Assembly (NCBI GenBank): GCA_037414955.1
Contig: JBBEWH010000123.1
Coordinates: forward strand, 5,075 to 69,074
Source of the DNA: Phytohabitans sp037414955
GTDB taxonomy: Bacteria > Actinomycetota > Actinomycetes > Mycobacteriales > Micromonosporaceae
Reading direction: 5' to 3'
Length of the DNA: 64,000 nucleotides
Shown in pieces: positions 44,230-52,284 of this stretch. Each line of letters opens with the position of its first letter. Within the stretch, counting starts at the first letter, position 1. The position numbers were made by a program, and so were the translations under genes. The notes below the pieces were generated by a model. The model saw only the letters and a program-made list of their open reading frames with translations, had not been told where the DNA came from and did not search any database.

Positions 44230-44924
44230 CGGAACCCCGCCGAACTGGTGCCGTCGATCGAGTCGGCGGTCACCTCGGCGCCGTTGACCGTCGCGGTGCC
44301 GTCGCTGACGTCCAGGCGCGGCGCCGGTGCCGGGGTGCCGTCGGTGTTGGCGATGCCGACCTGGTCCCCGCCGGGCAGGACGATCCAGCCGGTGACCACC
44401 CGGGCGTTGCGGATCTCGGCCGTCGACCGGTACAGCCCGGAGGGCTTCTTCGCGACCGGCGACGTGAAGGTCCAGCTCTTCCCGCCGGCCCGCACGGTGC
44501 CTTCGGCGGAGTCCTTGTCGAACGTGCCGGTCAGGGACGAGCCCTCGCCGGAGAGGTTGAGGTTGCCGTCCGTCGCGGTGCCCAGCATCCAGGCCTCGAT
44601 CCGGCGGCCGTCGCACACGTACGCGATCGCGCCGCCGTCCCGCACGGCGATCGCGATGCTCGCGGCGCCGCCGTCGACGCGCCCCGCGTAGGCCGCCCGG
44701 AACGCCGCCGGCGCGGCGGTCGGCGGCGCGGTCGGGGGCGGCGGAGCCGACGTGGCGGGTGGTGGTGGCGCCGAGGTGGCGGGCGGCGGCGTGGCCGCTG
44801 GCGCCTGGGCCTGCCCCGACGCGTCCTCGGTGGCGGCGTTCGCGGAGAGAGCGCCGAGCACCAGGGCGAAGACCAAACCAACGAGCAAAGTGATCAGCGG
44901 TCCGCGCGCTTTCCGATCAAACAT
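44226..44924 (-). CDS. secreted or anchored hypothetical protein
   Basis: 232 residues. One N-terminal hydrophobic segment (LITLLVGLVFALVLGALSANA) acts as signal or anchor, then a Pro/Ala/Ser linker of about 45 residues and a beta-rich domain (AAYAGRVDGGAASIAIAVRD, SLTGTFDKDSAEGTV). No enzymatic motif. First gene of a three-gene minus-strand operon with the DUF6529 and Rieske proteins, which suggests a role in that membrane redox unit. Confidence 0.65.
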   Translation of the reverse strand: MFDRKARGPLITLLVGLVFALVLGALSANAATEDASGQAQAPAATPPPATSAPPPPATSAPPPPTAPPTAAPAAFRAAYAGRVDGGAASIAIAVRDGGAIAYVCDGRRIEAWMLGTATDGNLNLSGEGSSLTGTFDKDSAEGTVRAGGKSWTFTSPVAKKPSGLYRSTAEIRNARVVTGWIVLPGGDQVGIANTDGTPAPAPRLDVSDGTATVNGAEVTADSIDGTSSAGFR

Positions 44925-45064
44925 CGTTTGCCCCTATTGTGGCGCGGCAACAACATCAAAGTAGAGGATGCCAAACTAGCGCAACTGTACGCTCTTGCCG
45001 CCCCCGACTATCATTTACCCGTCAATGATCATGCATTTACGGTGCTCAAATGGTCGGGAGTGCG

Positions 45065-46879
45065 ATGCCTGCGGCACGGGAAGAGGAGCCCGGGGCCGCG
45101 CGGTGGCTCGCCGACCTCGACCGGGTGGCCCGGGTGGCGGCGCGGGCCGACCGGCCGGACCTCGTCGAGCGGCTCGGCAGGACGCGCGCGCGGCTGGTCG
45201 CTGAAGACGTGCCGGTGGCCGTGGTGGGCGAGTTCAAGCAGGGCAAGAGCACGCTGATCAACGCGCTGCTGCGCACCGACGTGTGCCCGGTCGACGTCGA
45301 CGTGGTCACCGCCGTGCCGACGATCGTCCGGCACGGCACCCCGCCCACCGTGCGGGCCTACCCGTCGGATGAGGCGGCGTCCCCGGTACCCGTGCCGTTC
45401 GCGCGGCTGCGCGAGTGCGTCGCCGGCGGCGAGGTCGACGGCCAGCGGCTGCGCGCCGTCGAGGTGCGCCTCGACCGCCGCCTGCTCGACGGCGGGCTGT
45501 CCCTGGTCGACACGCCCGGGGTCGGCGGCCTGGACTCCGCCCACGGCAACCTGACGCTCGGCGCGCTGAGCCTGGCCCACGCGGCGCTGTTCGTGACCGA
45601 CGCGGCCCAGGAGCTGACCGCGCCGGAGCTGGAGTTCCTGCGCCGCGCGGCGGAGCGCTGCCCGCGGCTGGTGTGCGTGCTGACCAAGACCGACCTGCAC
45701 GGGGAGTGGCGGCGCATCGCCGAGTTGGACCGCGGCCACCTGGCCCGCGCCGGCCTCCAGGTGCCGATCGTGCCGGTCTCCTCGTTCCTGCGGATGCGGG
45801 CCGGTGCGAAGGACAGCACGGCACTCAACGCCGAGTCCGGCTTCCCGCGCCTGATCGAGCTGCTGCGCGGCGACCTGCGCAGCGGCGCCGACACCGCCGC
45901 GGTGGCCGCGGCGCGGCGCGACCTCGCGTTCGCCGTCGCGCAGCTGAGGGAGCAGGTCGGCGCGGAGCGGGTCGCCGCCGCCGAACCGGCGGCGAGCGCC
46001 GCGCTCGCCGACCGGCTCGCCGAGCGCACCCGCGAGCGCCAGCGCCTCGCCGACGGCGCGGCGTCCTGGCAGACCGTGCTGGCCGACGGCATCCAGGACC
46101 TGGGCACCGACGTCGACTACGACCTGCGCGAACGGCTGCGCACGATGGTCAGCCGCGGCGACGCGATGCTGGAGGCCGGGGACCCGCGCGACACCTGGTA
46201 CGACTTCACCGCCTGGGCGTCCCGCGAGGCGGCGGCCGCCGCCGTGGACAACCTGTTCGTGCTGGTCCAGCGCACCGAGGAGCTCGCCCGCGAGGTGGCC
46301 GAACGGTTCGACCTGGAGTACGACAGCCTGAACCTCGACCTGCCGGGCTCGGCGGCCGCCCTCGCCGACGTGCGGGCCCCCGACGTGCGCTTCGACCGGT
46401 CCTCGGTGCAGCAGTTCCTCGGCGCGTTCACGGCGGCCCGGCTCACCTACGGCGGCATGCTCATGCTCGGCGCGTTCGGCAGCCTGCTCGGCCTCACGCT
46501 GGCCGCGCCGGTCGGCGTGCTCGGCGGCCTGACGATCGGGCGCAAGCTGATCCGCGACGAGCGGCAGCGCCAGGTCGAGCAGCGGCGCCAGCAGGCCAAG
46601 CAGGAGCTGCGCCGATACGTGGACGAGGTCGGCTTCGTGCTCGGCAAGGACTCCCGGGACGCGGTGCGCCGCGCCCAGCGGTACCTCCGGGACGAGTTCG
46701 CGGCGCGGGCCGGCGGCTTGGAGCGGTCCTCCGCGCAGGCGCTGGCCGCGGTGCGGCGGACCGCGGGCCTGCCGGCCGGCGACCGCGCCCGCCGCGCGGC
46801 GGAGCTCGACGCGGGTTGGCGCGATCTGGACACGGTCGCCGCCCGCGTAACGCCCATGATCAAGGCGTCCTTCAAGTAG
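45065..46879 (+). CDS. dynamin-like GTPase 1
   Basis: 604 residues. GTPase domain at about residues 45-270: G1 GEFKQGKST (55-63), G3 DTPGVGG, G4 TKTD. Long helices follow and then a hydrophobic hairpin (MLMLGAFGSLLGLTLAAPVG near residue 470) that would insert into the membrane, as in bacterial dynamin-like proteins such as the IniA type. The start is ATG 45065 after GGGAG. The last seven residues (MIKASFK) are encoded by a class A repeat, and the stop is a TAG in its loop. It is followed by a second GTPase gene; bacterial dynamins often work in pairs. Confidence 0.83.
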   Translation: MPAAREEEPGAARWLADLDRVARVAARADRPDLVERLGRTRARLVAEDVPVAVVGEFKQGKSTLINALLRTDVCPVDVDVVTAVPTIVRHGTPPTVRAYPSDEAASPVPVPFARLRECVAGGEVDGQRLRAVEVRLDRRLLDGGLSLVDTPGVGGLDSAHGNLTLGALSLAHAALFVTDAAQELTAPELEFLRRAAERCPRLVCVLTKTDLHGEWRRIAELDRGHLARAGLQVPIVPVSSFLRMRAGAKDSTALNAESGFPRLIELLRGDLRSGADTAAVAAARRDLAFAVAQLREQVGAERVAAAEPAASAALADRLAERTRERQRLADGAASWQTVLADGIQDLGTDVDYDLRERLRTMVSRGDAMLEAGDPRDTWYDFTAWASREAAAAAVDNLFVLVQRTEELAREVAERFDLEYDSLNLDLPGSAAALADVRAPDVRFDRSSVQQFLGAFTAARLTYGGMLMLGAFGSLLGLTLAAPVGVLGGLTIGRKLIRDERQRQVEQRRQQAKQELRRYVDEVGFVLGKDSRDAVRRAQRYLRDEFAARAGGLERSSAQALAAVRRTAGLPAGDRARRAAELDAGWRDLDTVAARVTPMIKASFK

Positions 46880-46909
46880 TTATAACGACGTGAGGGACGC
46901 CTCGATCAT
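46856..46909. repeat. class A palindromic repeat, copy 7
   Basis: 54 nt, arms ATGATCAAGGCGTCCTT and AGGGACGCCTCGATCAT with two mismatches. Here the frame of the upstream GTPase passes through the left arm and stops in the loop, so the repeat is translated. Confidence 0.9.
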
Positions 46910-46924
46910 GAGAAGGGGAGTGGC

Positions 46925-48391
46925 ATGGCGGCGCTGACCGATCAGGTGCGGGGGCTGCTGGCGGTCGCCCAGCAGCGGCTGCCCGACCCGGCGGCGCGGG
47001 AGGCGCTGGCCGCGGCCGCCCGGCGCATCGACGAGCCGCTCCGGGTCGCCATCGCCGGCACCGTCAAGGCCGGCAAGTCGACGCTGCTCAACGCCCTGGT
47101 CGGCGAGGAGCTCGCGCCGACCGACGCGGGCGAGTGCACCAAGATCGTGACCTGGTACCGGGACGGCACCGGCTACCGGGTGACCGCGCACCTGTCCGAC
47201 GGGCGGTCCGAGCCGCGCCCCTTCGACCGGGTCGCCGGCGCGCTGCGGGTGTCGCTGGACCGGCCGCCCGAGCAGGTCGACCACCTCACCGTCGAGGTGC
47301 CCAGCCGCCGGCTGCGCGCGCACACCCTCATCGACACGCCGGGCCTGGCCTCGCTGTCCACCGACGTGTCGGCCCGCACCATGGCGTTCCTCGCGGCGGA
47401 TGGCGACCGGACCGCCGGCACCGACGCGGTCATCTACCTGCTACGCCACATGCACGCCAGCGACCTGCGGTTCCTCGAAGCCTTCCACGGCGACGACCTG
47501 GTCGCCGGGTCGCCGGTCAACGCGGTCGGCGTGCTGTCCCGGGCCGACGAGATCGGCGCGTGCCGGCCCGACGCGATGGCGGCCGCCGGCCGGGTCGCCG
47601 CCCGCTACCAGACCGACGAGCGGCTGCGCCGCCTGTGCCCCGTCGTGCTGCCGGTCGCCGGCCTGCTGGCCGCCGCCGGCGCGACGCTGCGCGAGGAGGA
47701 GTACGGGCAGCTGGCGCGCGTCGCGGCCGCGCCGACCGCCGACGCCGTCGAGTTGCTGCTCACCGCCGACCGGTTCACCGCCGCCACGCCCGTCCCGGTC
47801 GGCCAGGACGCGCGCCGCCGGCTGCTCGCGCGGCTGGGCCTGTTCGGGGTACGCCTCAGCGTGCGCCTGATCCGCGACGGCTCGGTGCGGGACGCCGCCG
47901 GCCTGGCCCGGGAGCTGACCGCGCGCAGCGGGCTGAACCAGCTGCGCGAGACGCTGTCCACCCAGTTCCTGGCGCGCAGCCAGGTGCTGAAGGCGCGGTC
48001 CGCGCTGACCATGCTCGACACGGTGCTGCGGGCTCTCGTCCCGGACCCCGCGGCAGCGGACCTCGCGGTGGCCGCCGAGCGGATCCGGGCCAGCGCGCAC
48101 GAGTTCGTCGAGGTGCGACTGCTGCACCTGGTGCGCTCCGGCCGGGTACCGGCCCGGGCCGAGCAGCTCGCGGAGCTGGACCGGCTGCTCGGCGGCGACG
48201 GCACCGCGGCCGCGGCGCGGCTCGGGCTGCCGGCCGACGCGCCGCCCGCGCAGCTGGCCAGCGCCGCGGAGCGCACGCTGGCGCGGTGGCGGCAGGTGGC
48301 CGAGCACCCGCTGTCGGGGCGCGAGCTGCGCACCGCCGCCCGCGCCGTCACCCGCACCTGCGAAGGCCTCCTCAACTCCCCCTTCTCATGA
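46925..48391 (+). CDS. dynamin-like GTPase 2
   Basis: 488 residues: G1 GTVKAGKSTL (about residues 45-54), G3 DTPGLAS, G4 SRAD, then helical bundles. It resembles the IniC-type partner of bacterial dynamin pairs and lacks an obvious membrane hairpin. GGGGAG precedes ATG 46925. Its stop TGA (48389-48391) lies in the tip of a palindromic repeat. Probably cotranscribed with GTPase 1. Confidence 0.82.
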   Translation: MAALTDQVRGLLAVAQQRLPDPAAREALAAAARRIDEPLRVAIAGTVKAGKSTLLNALVGEELAPTDAGECTKIVTWYRDGTGYRVTAHLSDGRSEPRPFDRVAGALRVSLDRPPEQVDHLTVEVPSRRLRAHTLIDTPGLASLSTDVSARTMAFLAADGDRTAGTDAVIYLLRHMHASDLRFLEAFHGDDLVAGSPVNAVGVLSRADEIGACRPDAMAAAGRVAARYQTDERLRRLCPVVLPVAGLLAAAGATLREEEYGQLARVAAAPTADAVELLLTADRFTAATPVPVGQDARRRLLARLGLFGVRLSVRLIRDGSVRDAAGLARELTARSGLNQLRETLSTQFLARSQVLKARSALTMLDTVLRALVPDPAAADLAVAAERIRASAHEFVEVRLLHLVRSGRVPARAEQLAELDRLLGGDGTAAAARLGLPADAPPAQLASAAERTLARWRQVAEHPLSGRELRTAARAVTRTCEGLLNSPFS

Positions 48392-48510
48392 TCAAGGCGT
48401 GCCACACGGCGGTCGAACGCAGTGGGGGGCGCCGTGTTCCTGGTGTGCCCCCCCGCATCATCAGGGCGCCCCACCGGTGTTACCACCGCGGGGGGGCACG
48501 CCTTGATCAT
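48388..48510. repeat. class A repeat, long compound form
   Basis: Outer arms ATGATCAAGGCGTG (48388 onward) and CACGCCTTGATCAT (ending 48510) enclose about 95 bases with further GC-rich self-complementary parts, among them CATCATCAGGGCGCC. The arm has GTGCC in place of the usual TCCCT. It looks like two elements nested or fused. Located between convergent operons. Confidence 0.75.
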
Positions 48511-48527
48511 GGTCTGCCCGCCGGCGG

Positions 48528-51203
48528 TTAGGGGATGGGGGAGGACTGGGCGGCGGGGCCGGGTGACGCGGGTGGGGTGGTGGAGGCGGGAGGCGGCGTC
48601 GAGGGCTCCGTGGTCGGTGGCGTGGTGCGCGGGGCCCGGGTGCGGGGCTTCGTGGTGCGCGGCGCGACCTGGGTGCGCGACGGCGACGGGGACGGCGACA
48701 CCGACGGAGTGGCGGACTGGCTCGGGGCGGTGCCCACGACGCCGGCCGGCAGCCGCAACGCGTACATCGTGCCGTCGTCGCCGCCCACGTACAGGACTCC
48801 GTTCTCGACCCGCGGCGAGCCGCCGATCGGACCGGCGGCCGGGAACTCCCACAACTGCCGGCCGGACACCGCGTCGAGCGCGTAGATCCGGTTGGCCTGG
48901 CTACCCGCGTACACGATGCCGTCGACCAGCCCGACCGACGCGGGCACCGGCCCCCGGTCGTCCACGGTGAACCACCAGCGCGGCCGCTGGTCGGCGGCGC
49001 CGAGCGCGTACACCAGGCCCTTCGACGTGCCGAAGTAGACCAGGTCGCCGGCCAGCAGCGGCGCGCCCTCCACCCGGCCGTCGGCCCGGAACTCCCAGCG
49101 CTTGTCGCCGCTGGCCGCGTCCCACGCGGTCACCCGGCCGTCGGCGGCGCCCACCAGCACCAGCCCGCCCGCCACGGCCGGCCCCGACGGCGACCCGCCG
49201 ACCGGCACCATCCAGCGGCGCCGGCCGGAGCCGGCGTCGAAGGCGTGCAACCGCCCGTCCTCGCTGGTCGCGTACACCATGCCGCCGGCCACCGCCGGCA
49301 TCGTCGCGAACGCGGAGCTGGAGTCGAACCGCCACCGCACCTTGCCCGCGAACGTGTACGCGTGGAGCGTCCCGCCGTCCCCGCCGACGTAAACCGTGTC
49401 GGTGCTGACCACCGGGTTGGCCGGCCCACCCGTGCGGGCGGCGGCGCGCCAGCGCAGCGCGCCGTCGCCGGCGCCGATCGCGTAGAGCGTGCCGTCCTCG
49501 CTGGCCGCGTAGACCACCCCGTTGCGCACCCGCGGCGCGGACACCGGGCCGCCGGTGGCGTATCGCCAGCGCTGGCCGCCGCCGGTGCGCTCCCACGCGT
49601 ACACCCCGCCGTCCCGGCTGCCGCCGAAGACCGTGTTCGGGTCCAGGGCGGGCCGGCCGGTGATCGGGCCGCCCGTGTCGCGCGACCACAGCACGCTCGG
49701 TGCGGCCGCGGCGACCAGCGTCGGGTTCTGGCTCACCGCCGGGTCGCCGGGTGGCGGGGCCGCGGTCTCCTCCGGCCAGGCCAGCGCGGCGGCGGACGCG
49801 ACCAGCGCCAGCGCGGCGACCCCGGTGATCAGCCAGCGGGTCCTGCCGCGCAGCCGCGCACCGGCCCGGCCGGCCCACGCGGTGACCGCGGGCGGCAGCA
49901 GCGGCCCGCGCGCCTCGGCCGGCGTAGCGGCGGCGGGCCGCACCGCCGCGCTCGCGGCGGCGAACCGCACCGGCGCGGGCTCCGCCGCGGGAGGGGCCGG
50001 CGCAGCCGTGCCGGCAGCGGGCGCCGCCGCCGGCGCCCCCGAAGGTGAAGCTGAGGTCGAGGGTGAGGATGAGGATGAGGGCGCCGGCGCCCGCGCCGGG
50101 ATGTTAGGAAGGGTCCCTTTATCGTCAGAAAGCGATATAAAGGGGCCCTTCCTTGCGGTCGCGGCCGCGCCGCGGGCGACGCCGAGCTCGGGCTGCGGGT
50201 CCAGCGCCACCGGCCGGCCGAACTCCGCCTGGAGCAGCTGCGTGACCAGCGGGATCCGCGAGGACCCGCCGGCGAGCACGATGGACCGCAGGTCGCCGGC
50301 GGCCACGCCGGCGGATCGCAGCGCCCGCCCGGTGGCCGCGATCGTCTCGGCCAGCACCGGCCCGATCATCGCCTCGAACTCGGACCGGTTGAGGCGGATC
50401 CGGGTGTGCAGGCCGGGCAGCGCGACCGGGATCATCACCTCGGTGTCGAAGGTGAGCGCCTCCTTCGCCTCGACGCACTCCTTGCGCAGCTGGGCCAGCG
50501 CCGCCGTCACCGCCTCGTCGTCCGGGTCGAGCGCGTCGGCCGCCGCGCCGAGCGCCCCGACCACGTGCGCGAACACGGCCTCGTCGAAGTCGACGCCGCC
50601 CAGCTGCTCGATGCCCTCGGGCTTGCCGAGCAGGGTGAAGCCAGCCTCGGTCTTGCGCAGCACCGCCGCGTCGAACGTGCCGCCACCCAGGTCGTACACG
50701 GCGACCGCCTCGCCGGGCCGCACCCGCTCGCCGGTCGCGAAGTTGATCGCCGCCGCCTCCGGCTCGGTGCGGAACGTGACGCCGTCCGCGTCGGCGAGCC
50801 GGGCCGACTGCTCCAGCAGCTCCCGCTTGAACGGCCCCCAGTTGGCCGGGTGGGTGACCGTGACCCGGTCCGGCGGCGCGTCGTACTGCCGGGTCACCAT
50901 GTCCAGCACCCAGCGCAGCACCCGCGCGGTCAGCACGTGCGCCGGATAGGGGGCGCCGCCCACCAGCAGCGGCACCGGGTCGCCGAAGCGGCGCTTGAAC
51001 TCGCGGGCCAGCCGCTCGGGCTCGACCGCGCCGCGCCGTTCGGCGGCCTCGCCGACGAGCACCCCGTCCTCGGAGAGCACGAAGACGAGCGAGGGGATCT
51101 CCGGGCGCTGGCGGCCGAGCTTGACCACCTCGACCCGCCCGTCGACCAGGATCGCGGCCGCGGTGTGCGTGGTGCCGAGGTCGACGCCCAGCCCGTACCC
51201 CAT
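48528..51203 (-). CDS. Hsp70 ATPase domain-TM-PQQ beta-propeller fusion
   Basis: 891 residues. An Hsp70 nucleotide-binding domain spans residues 1 to about 345 (GVDLGTTHTAAA, VYDLGGGTFDAAVL, VLAGGSSRIP). The peptide-binding domain is absent. Residues about 350-368 are encoded by a palindromic repeat. A Pro/Ala/Ser linker then leads to one membrane helix at about 453-475 (TRWLITGVAALALVASAAAL). The outside part is a PQQ-like propeller with repeated YAxxxDGxLYA/W units, about 500-825, then a Thr/Pro tail. It may couple intracellular ATP-driven change to sensing outside. ATG 51203. Last gene of a three-gene operon. Confidence 0.85.
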   Translation of the reverse strand: MGYGLGVDLGTTHTAAAILVDGRVEVVKLGRQRPEIPSLVFVLSEDGVLVGEAAERRGAVEPERLAREFKRRFGDPVPLLVGGAPYPAHVLTARVLRWVLDMVTRQYDAPPDRVTVTHPANWGPFKRELLEQSARLADADGVTFRTEPEAAAINFATGERVRPGEAVAVYDLGGGTFDAAVLRKTEAGFTLLGKPEGIEQLGGVDFDEAVFAHVVGALGAAADALDPDDEAVTAALAQLRKECVEAKEALTFDTEVMIPVALPGLHTRIRLNRSEFEAMIGPVLAETIAATGRALRSAGVAAGDLRSIVLAGGSSRIPLVTQLLQAEFGRPVALDPQPELGVARGAAATARKGPFISLSDDKGTLPNIPARAPAPSSSSSPSTSASPSGAPAAAPAAGTAAPAPPAAEPAPVRFAAASAAVRPAAATPAEARGPLLPPAVTAWAGRAGARLRGRTRWLITGVAALALVASAAALAWPEETAAPPPGDPAVSQNPTLVAAAAPSVLWSRDTGGPITGRPALDPNTVFGGSRDGGVYAWERTGGGQRWRYATGGPVSAPRVRNGVVYAASEDGTLYAIGAGDGALRWRAAARTGGPANPVVSTDTVYVGGDGGTLHAYTFAGKVRWRFDSSSAFATMPAVAGGMVYATSEDGRLHAFDAGSGRRRWMVPVGGSPSGPAVAGGLVLVGAADGRVTAWDAASGDKRWEFRADGRVEGAPLLAGDLVYFGTSKGLVYALGAADQRPRWWFTVDDRGPVPASVGLVDGIVYAGSQANRIYALDAVSGRQLWEFPAAGPIGGSPRVENGVLYVGGDDGTMYALRLPAGVVGTAPSQSATPSVSPSPSPSRTQVAPRTTKPRTRAPRTTPPTTEPSTPPPASTTPPASPGPAAQSSPIP
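50106..50153. repeat. class D palindrome inside a coding sequence, copy 1
   Basis: AGGAAGGGTCCCTTTATCG pairs with CGATATAAAGGGGCCCTTCC apart from one mismatch and a 2-nt bulge. It lies in frame in the Hsp70 fusion gene, exactly at the junction between the ATPase domain and the linker, and encodes RKGPFISLSDDKGTLP. A second copy lies in the AAA+ gene. Confidence 0.88.
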
Positions 51204-51231
51204 CAAAACCCCTGTCTCATGACACGACGGA

Positions 51232-52278
51232 TCACGACACGACCTGGCAGCGCGGCGCGAGCGCGCGATGCTGGTCGCAGTAGGTCTGTGCCTCGCCGGC
51301 CGAGGCGAAGCCGTCCTGCAGCAGGACGAGCAGGCCGTCCGGGCCGTCGGCCAGGTCCGGCGAGCGGGTGCTATCGACCAGGCGCACCGGTATGCCGGCC
51401 GCGGTGAGCCGGGCCAGCGTGGCGTCGGCGTCCGCCGGGCCGGTGCCGCCGCGCGGGAACGCCTGCACGTACGCGTACGGCGCGCGCACCCGTACCTCCG
51501 CGTCCGGATCCTCGGCGGCGGCCGACTGGCGGCCGGTGAGCCGGGACCAGCCGCCGAGCAGCGCGGCCGCGACCGCGACCACCACGAGCAGCGCGGTCAG
51601 GGCGGCGGCGACCGCACGGCCGACCCGGGGCGGCGACTGGCCACCCTCCTCGACGGTGGCCAGCGCGGGCGCGTCCGCGGCGGCGCGGGCGTCGCGGCAG
51701 GACAGCGTCACCGCGTACGGGATGGTGCCGCCCACGAGCAGGGCCGGCGGGCGGACCTCGACGTGTGCGGTGGCCGAGCCGCCGGCGGGCACGTCGACGG
51801 CCTCCGGCCGGACCAGCACCCGACCGCCGGACGGGTGCAGCCGGGCGGCGATGGCGACCGGGAGCCGGTCGGTGCCGGGGTTGCGCAGGGTGAGCGTGAA
51901 GTGGGCCGGGCGGCCGGCCGACGTGCGGTGCAGCGTGGCCCGCAGCGACTCCGGCGCGGCGAGCGTGACCAGGCCGGTGGCGCGGCCGAGCGGGACGCCG
52001 CCGTCGAGGTCGTCGACCCGTACGGTGAACGGCAGCAGCGCGGTGCTGGGCGCCGCGTCGGCCGGCGGCTGGACGGCGAGGTCGACGGTCCGCGAGCCGC
52101 CGGCGGGCAGCGCCACGGTCCGCTCACCGGCGGCCCAGCTGGCGGCCCGGCCGCCGACCACCGAGAGCCGCACCCGCAGGTCCGTCGGGGACGCGCTGGT
52201 CAGTTCCACGGGTACCGTCGCCGCCTCGCCCGGCCGGAGCGCGATCGGCTGCCGCGGCACCCGGATCTCCACCGCCAT
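51232..52278 (-). CDS. Ig-like, single-TM, SPOR-like protein
   Basis: 348 residues. The N-terminal 215 residues are two Ig-like beta-sandwich domains (RLSVVGGRAASW; HFTLTLRNPGTDRLPV). One membrane helix follows near 225-245 (AALTALLVVVAVAAALLGGW), and a C-terminal extracytoplasmic domain with SPOR-like spacing (AYVQAFPRGG, LLVLLQDGFASAGEAQTYC). It lies 6 bp after the NlpC/P60 gene and 28 bp before the Hsp70 fusion gene. Probably part of one envelope complex with them. Family not named. Confidence 0.65.
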   Translation of the reverse strand: MAVEIRVPRQPIALRPGEAATVPVELTSASPTDLRVRLSVVGGRAASWAAGERTVALPAGGSRTVDLAVQPPADAAPSTALLPFTVRVDDLDGGVPLGRATGLVTLAAPESLRATLHRTSAGRPAHFTLTLRNPGTDRLPVAIAARLHPSGGRVLVRPEAVDVPAGGSATAHVEVRPPALLVGGTIPYAVTLSCRDARAAADAPALATVEEGGQSPPRVGRAVAAALTALLVVVAVAAALLGGWSRLTGRQSAAAEDPDAEVRVRAPYAYVQAFPRGGTGPADADATLARLTAAGIPVRLVDSTRSPDLADGPDGLLVLLQDGFASAGEAQTYCDQHRALAPRCQVVS

Positions 52279-52284
52279 CGCGGA

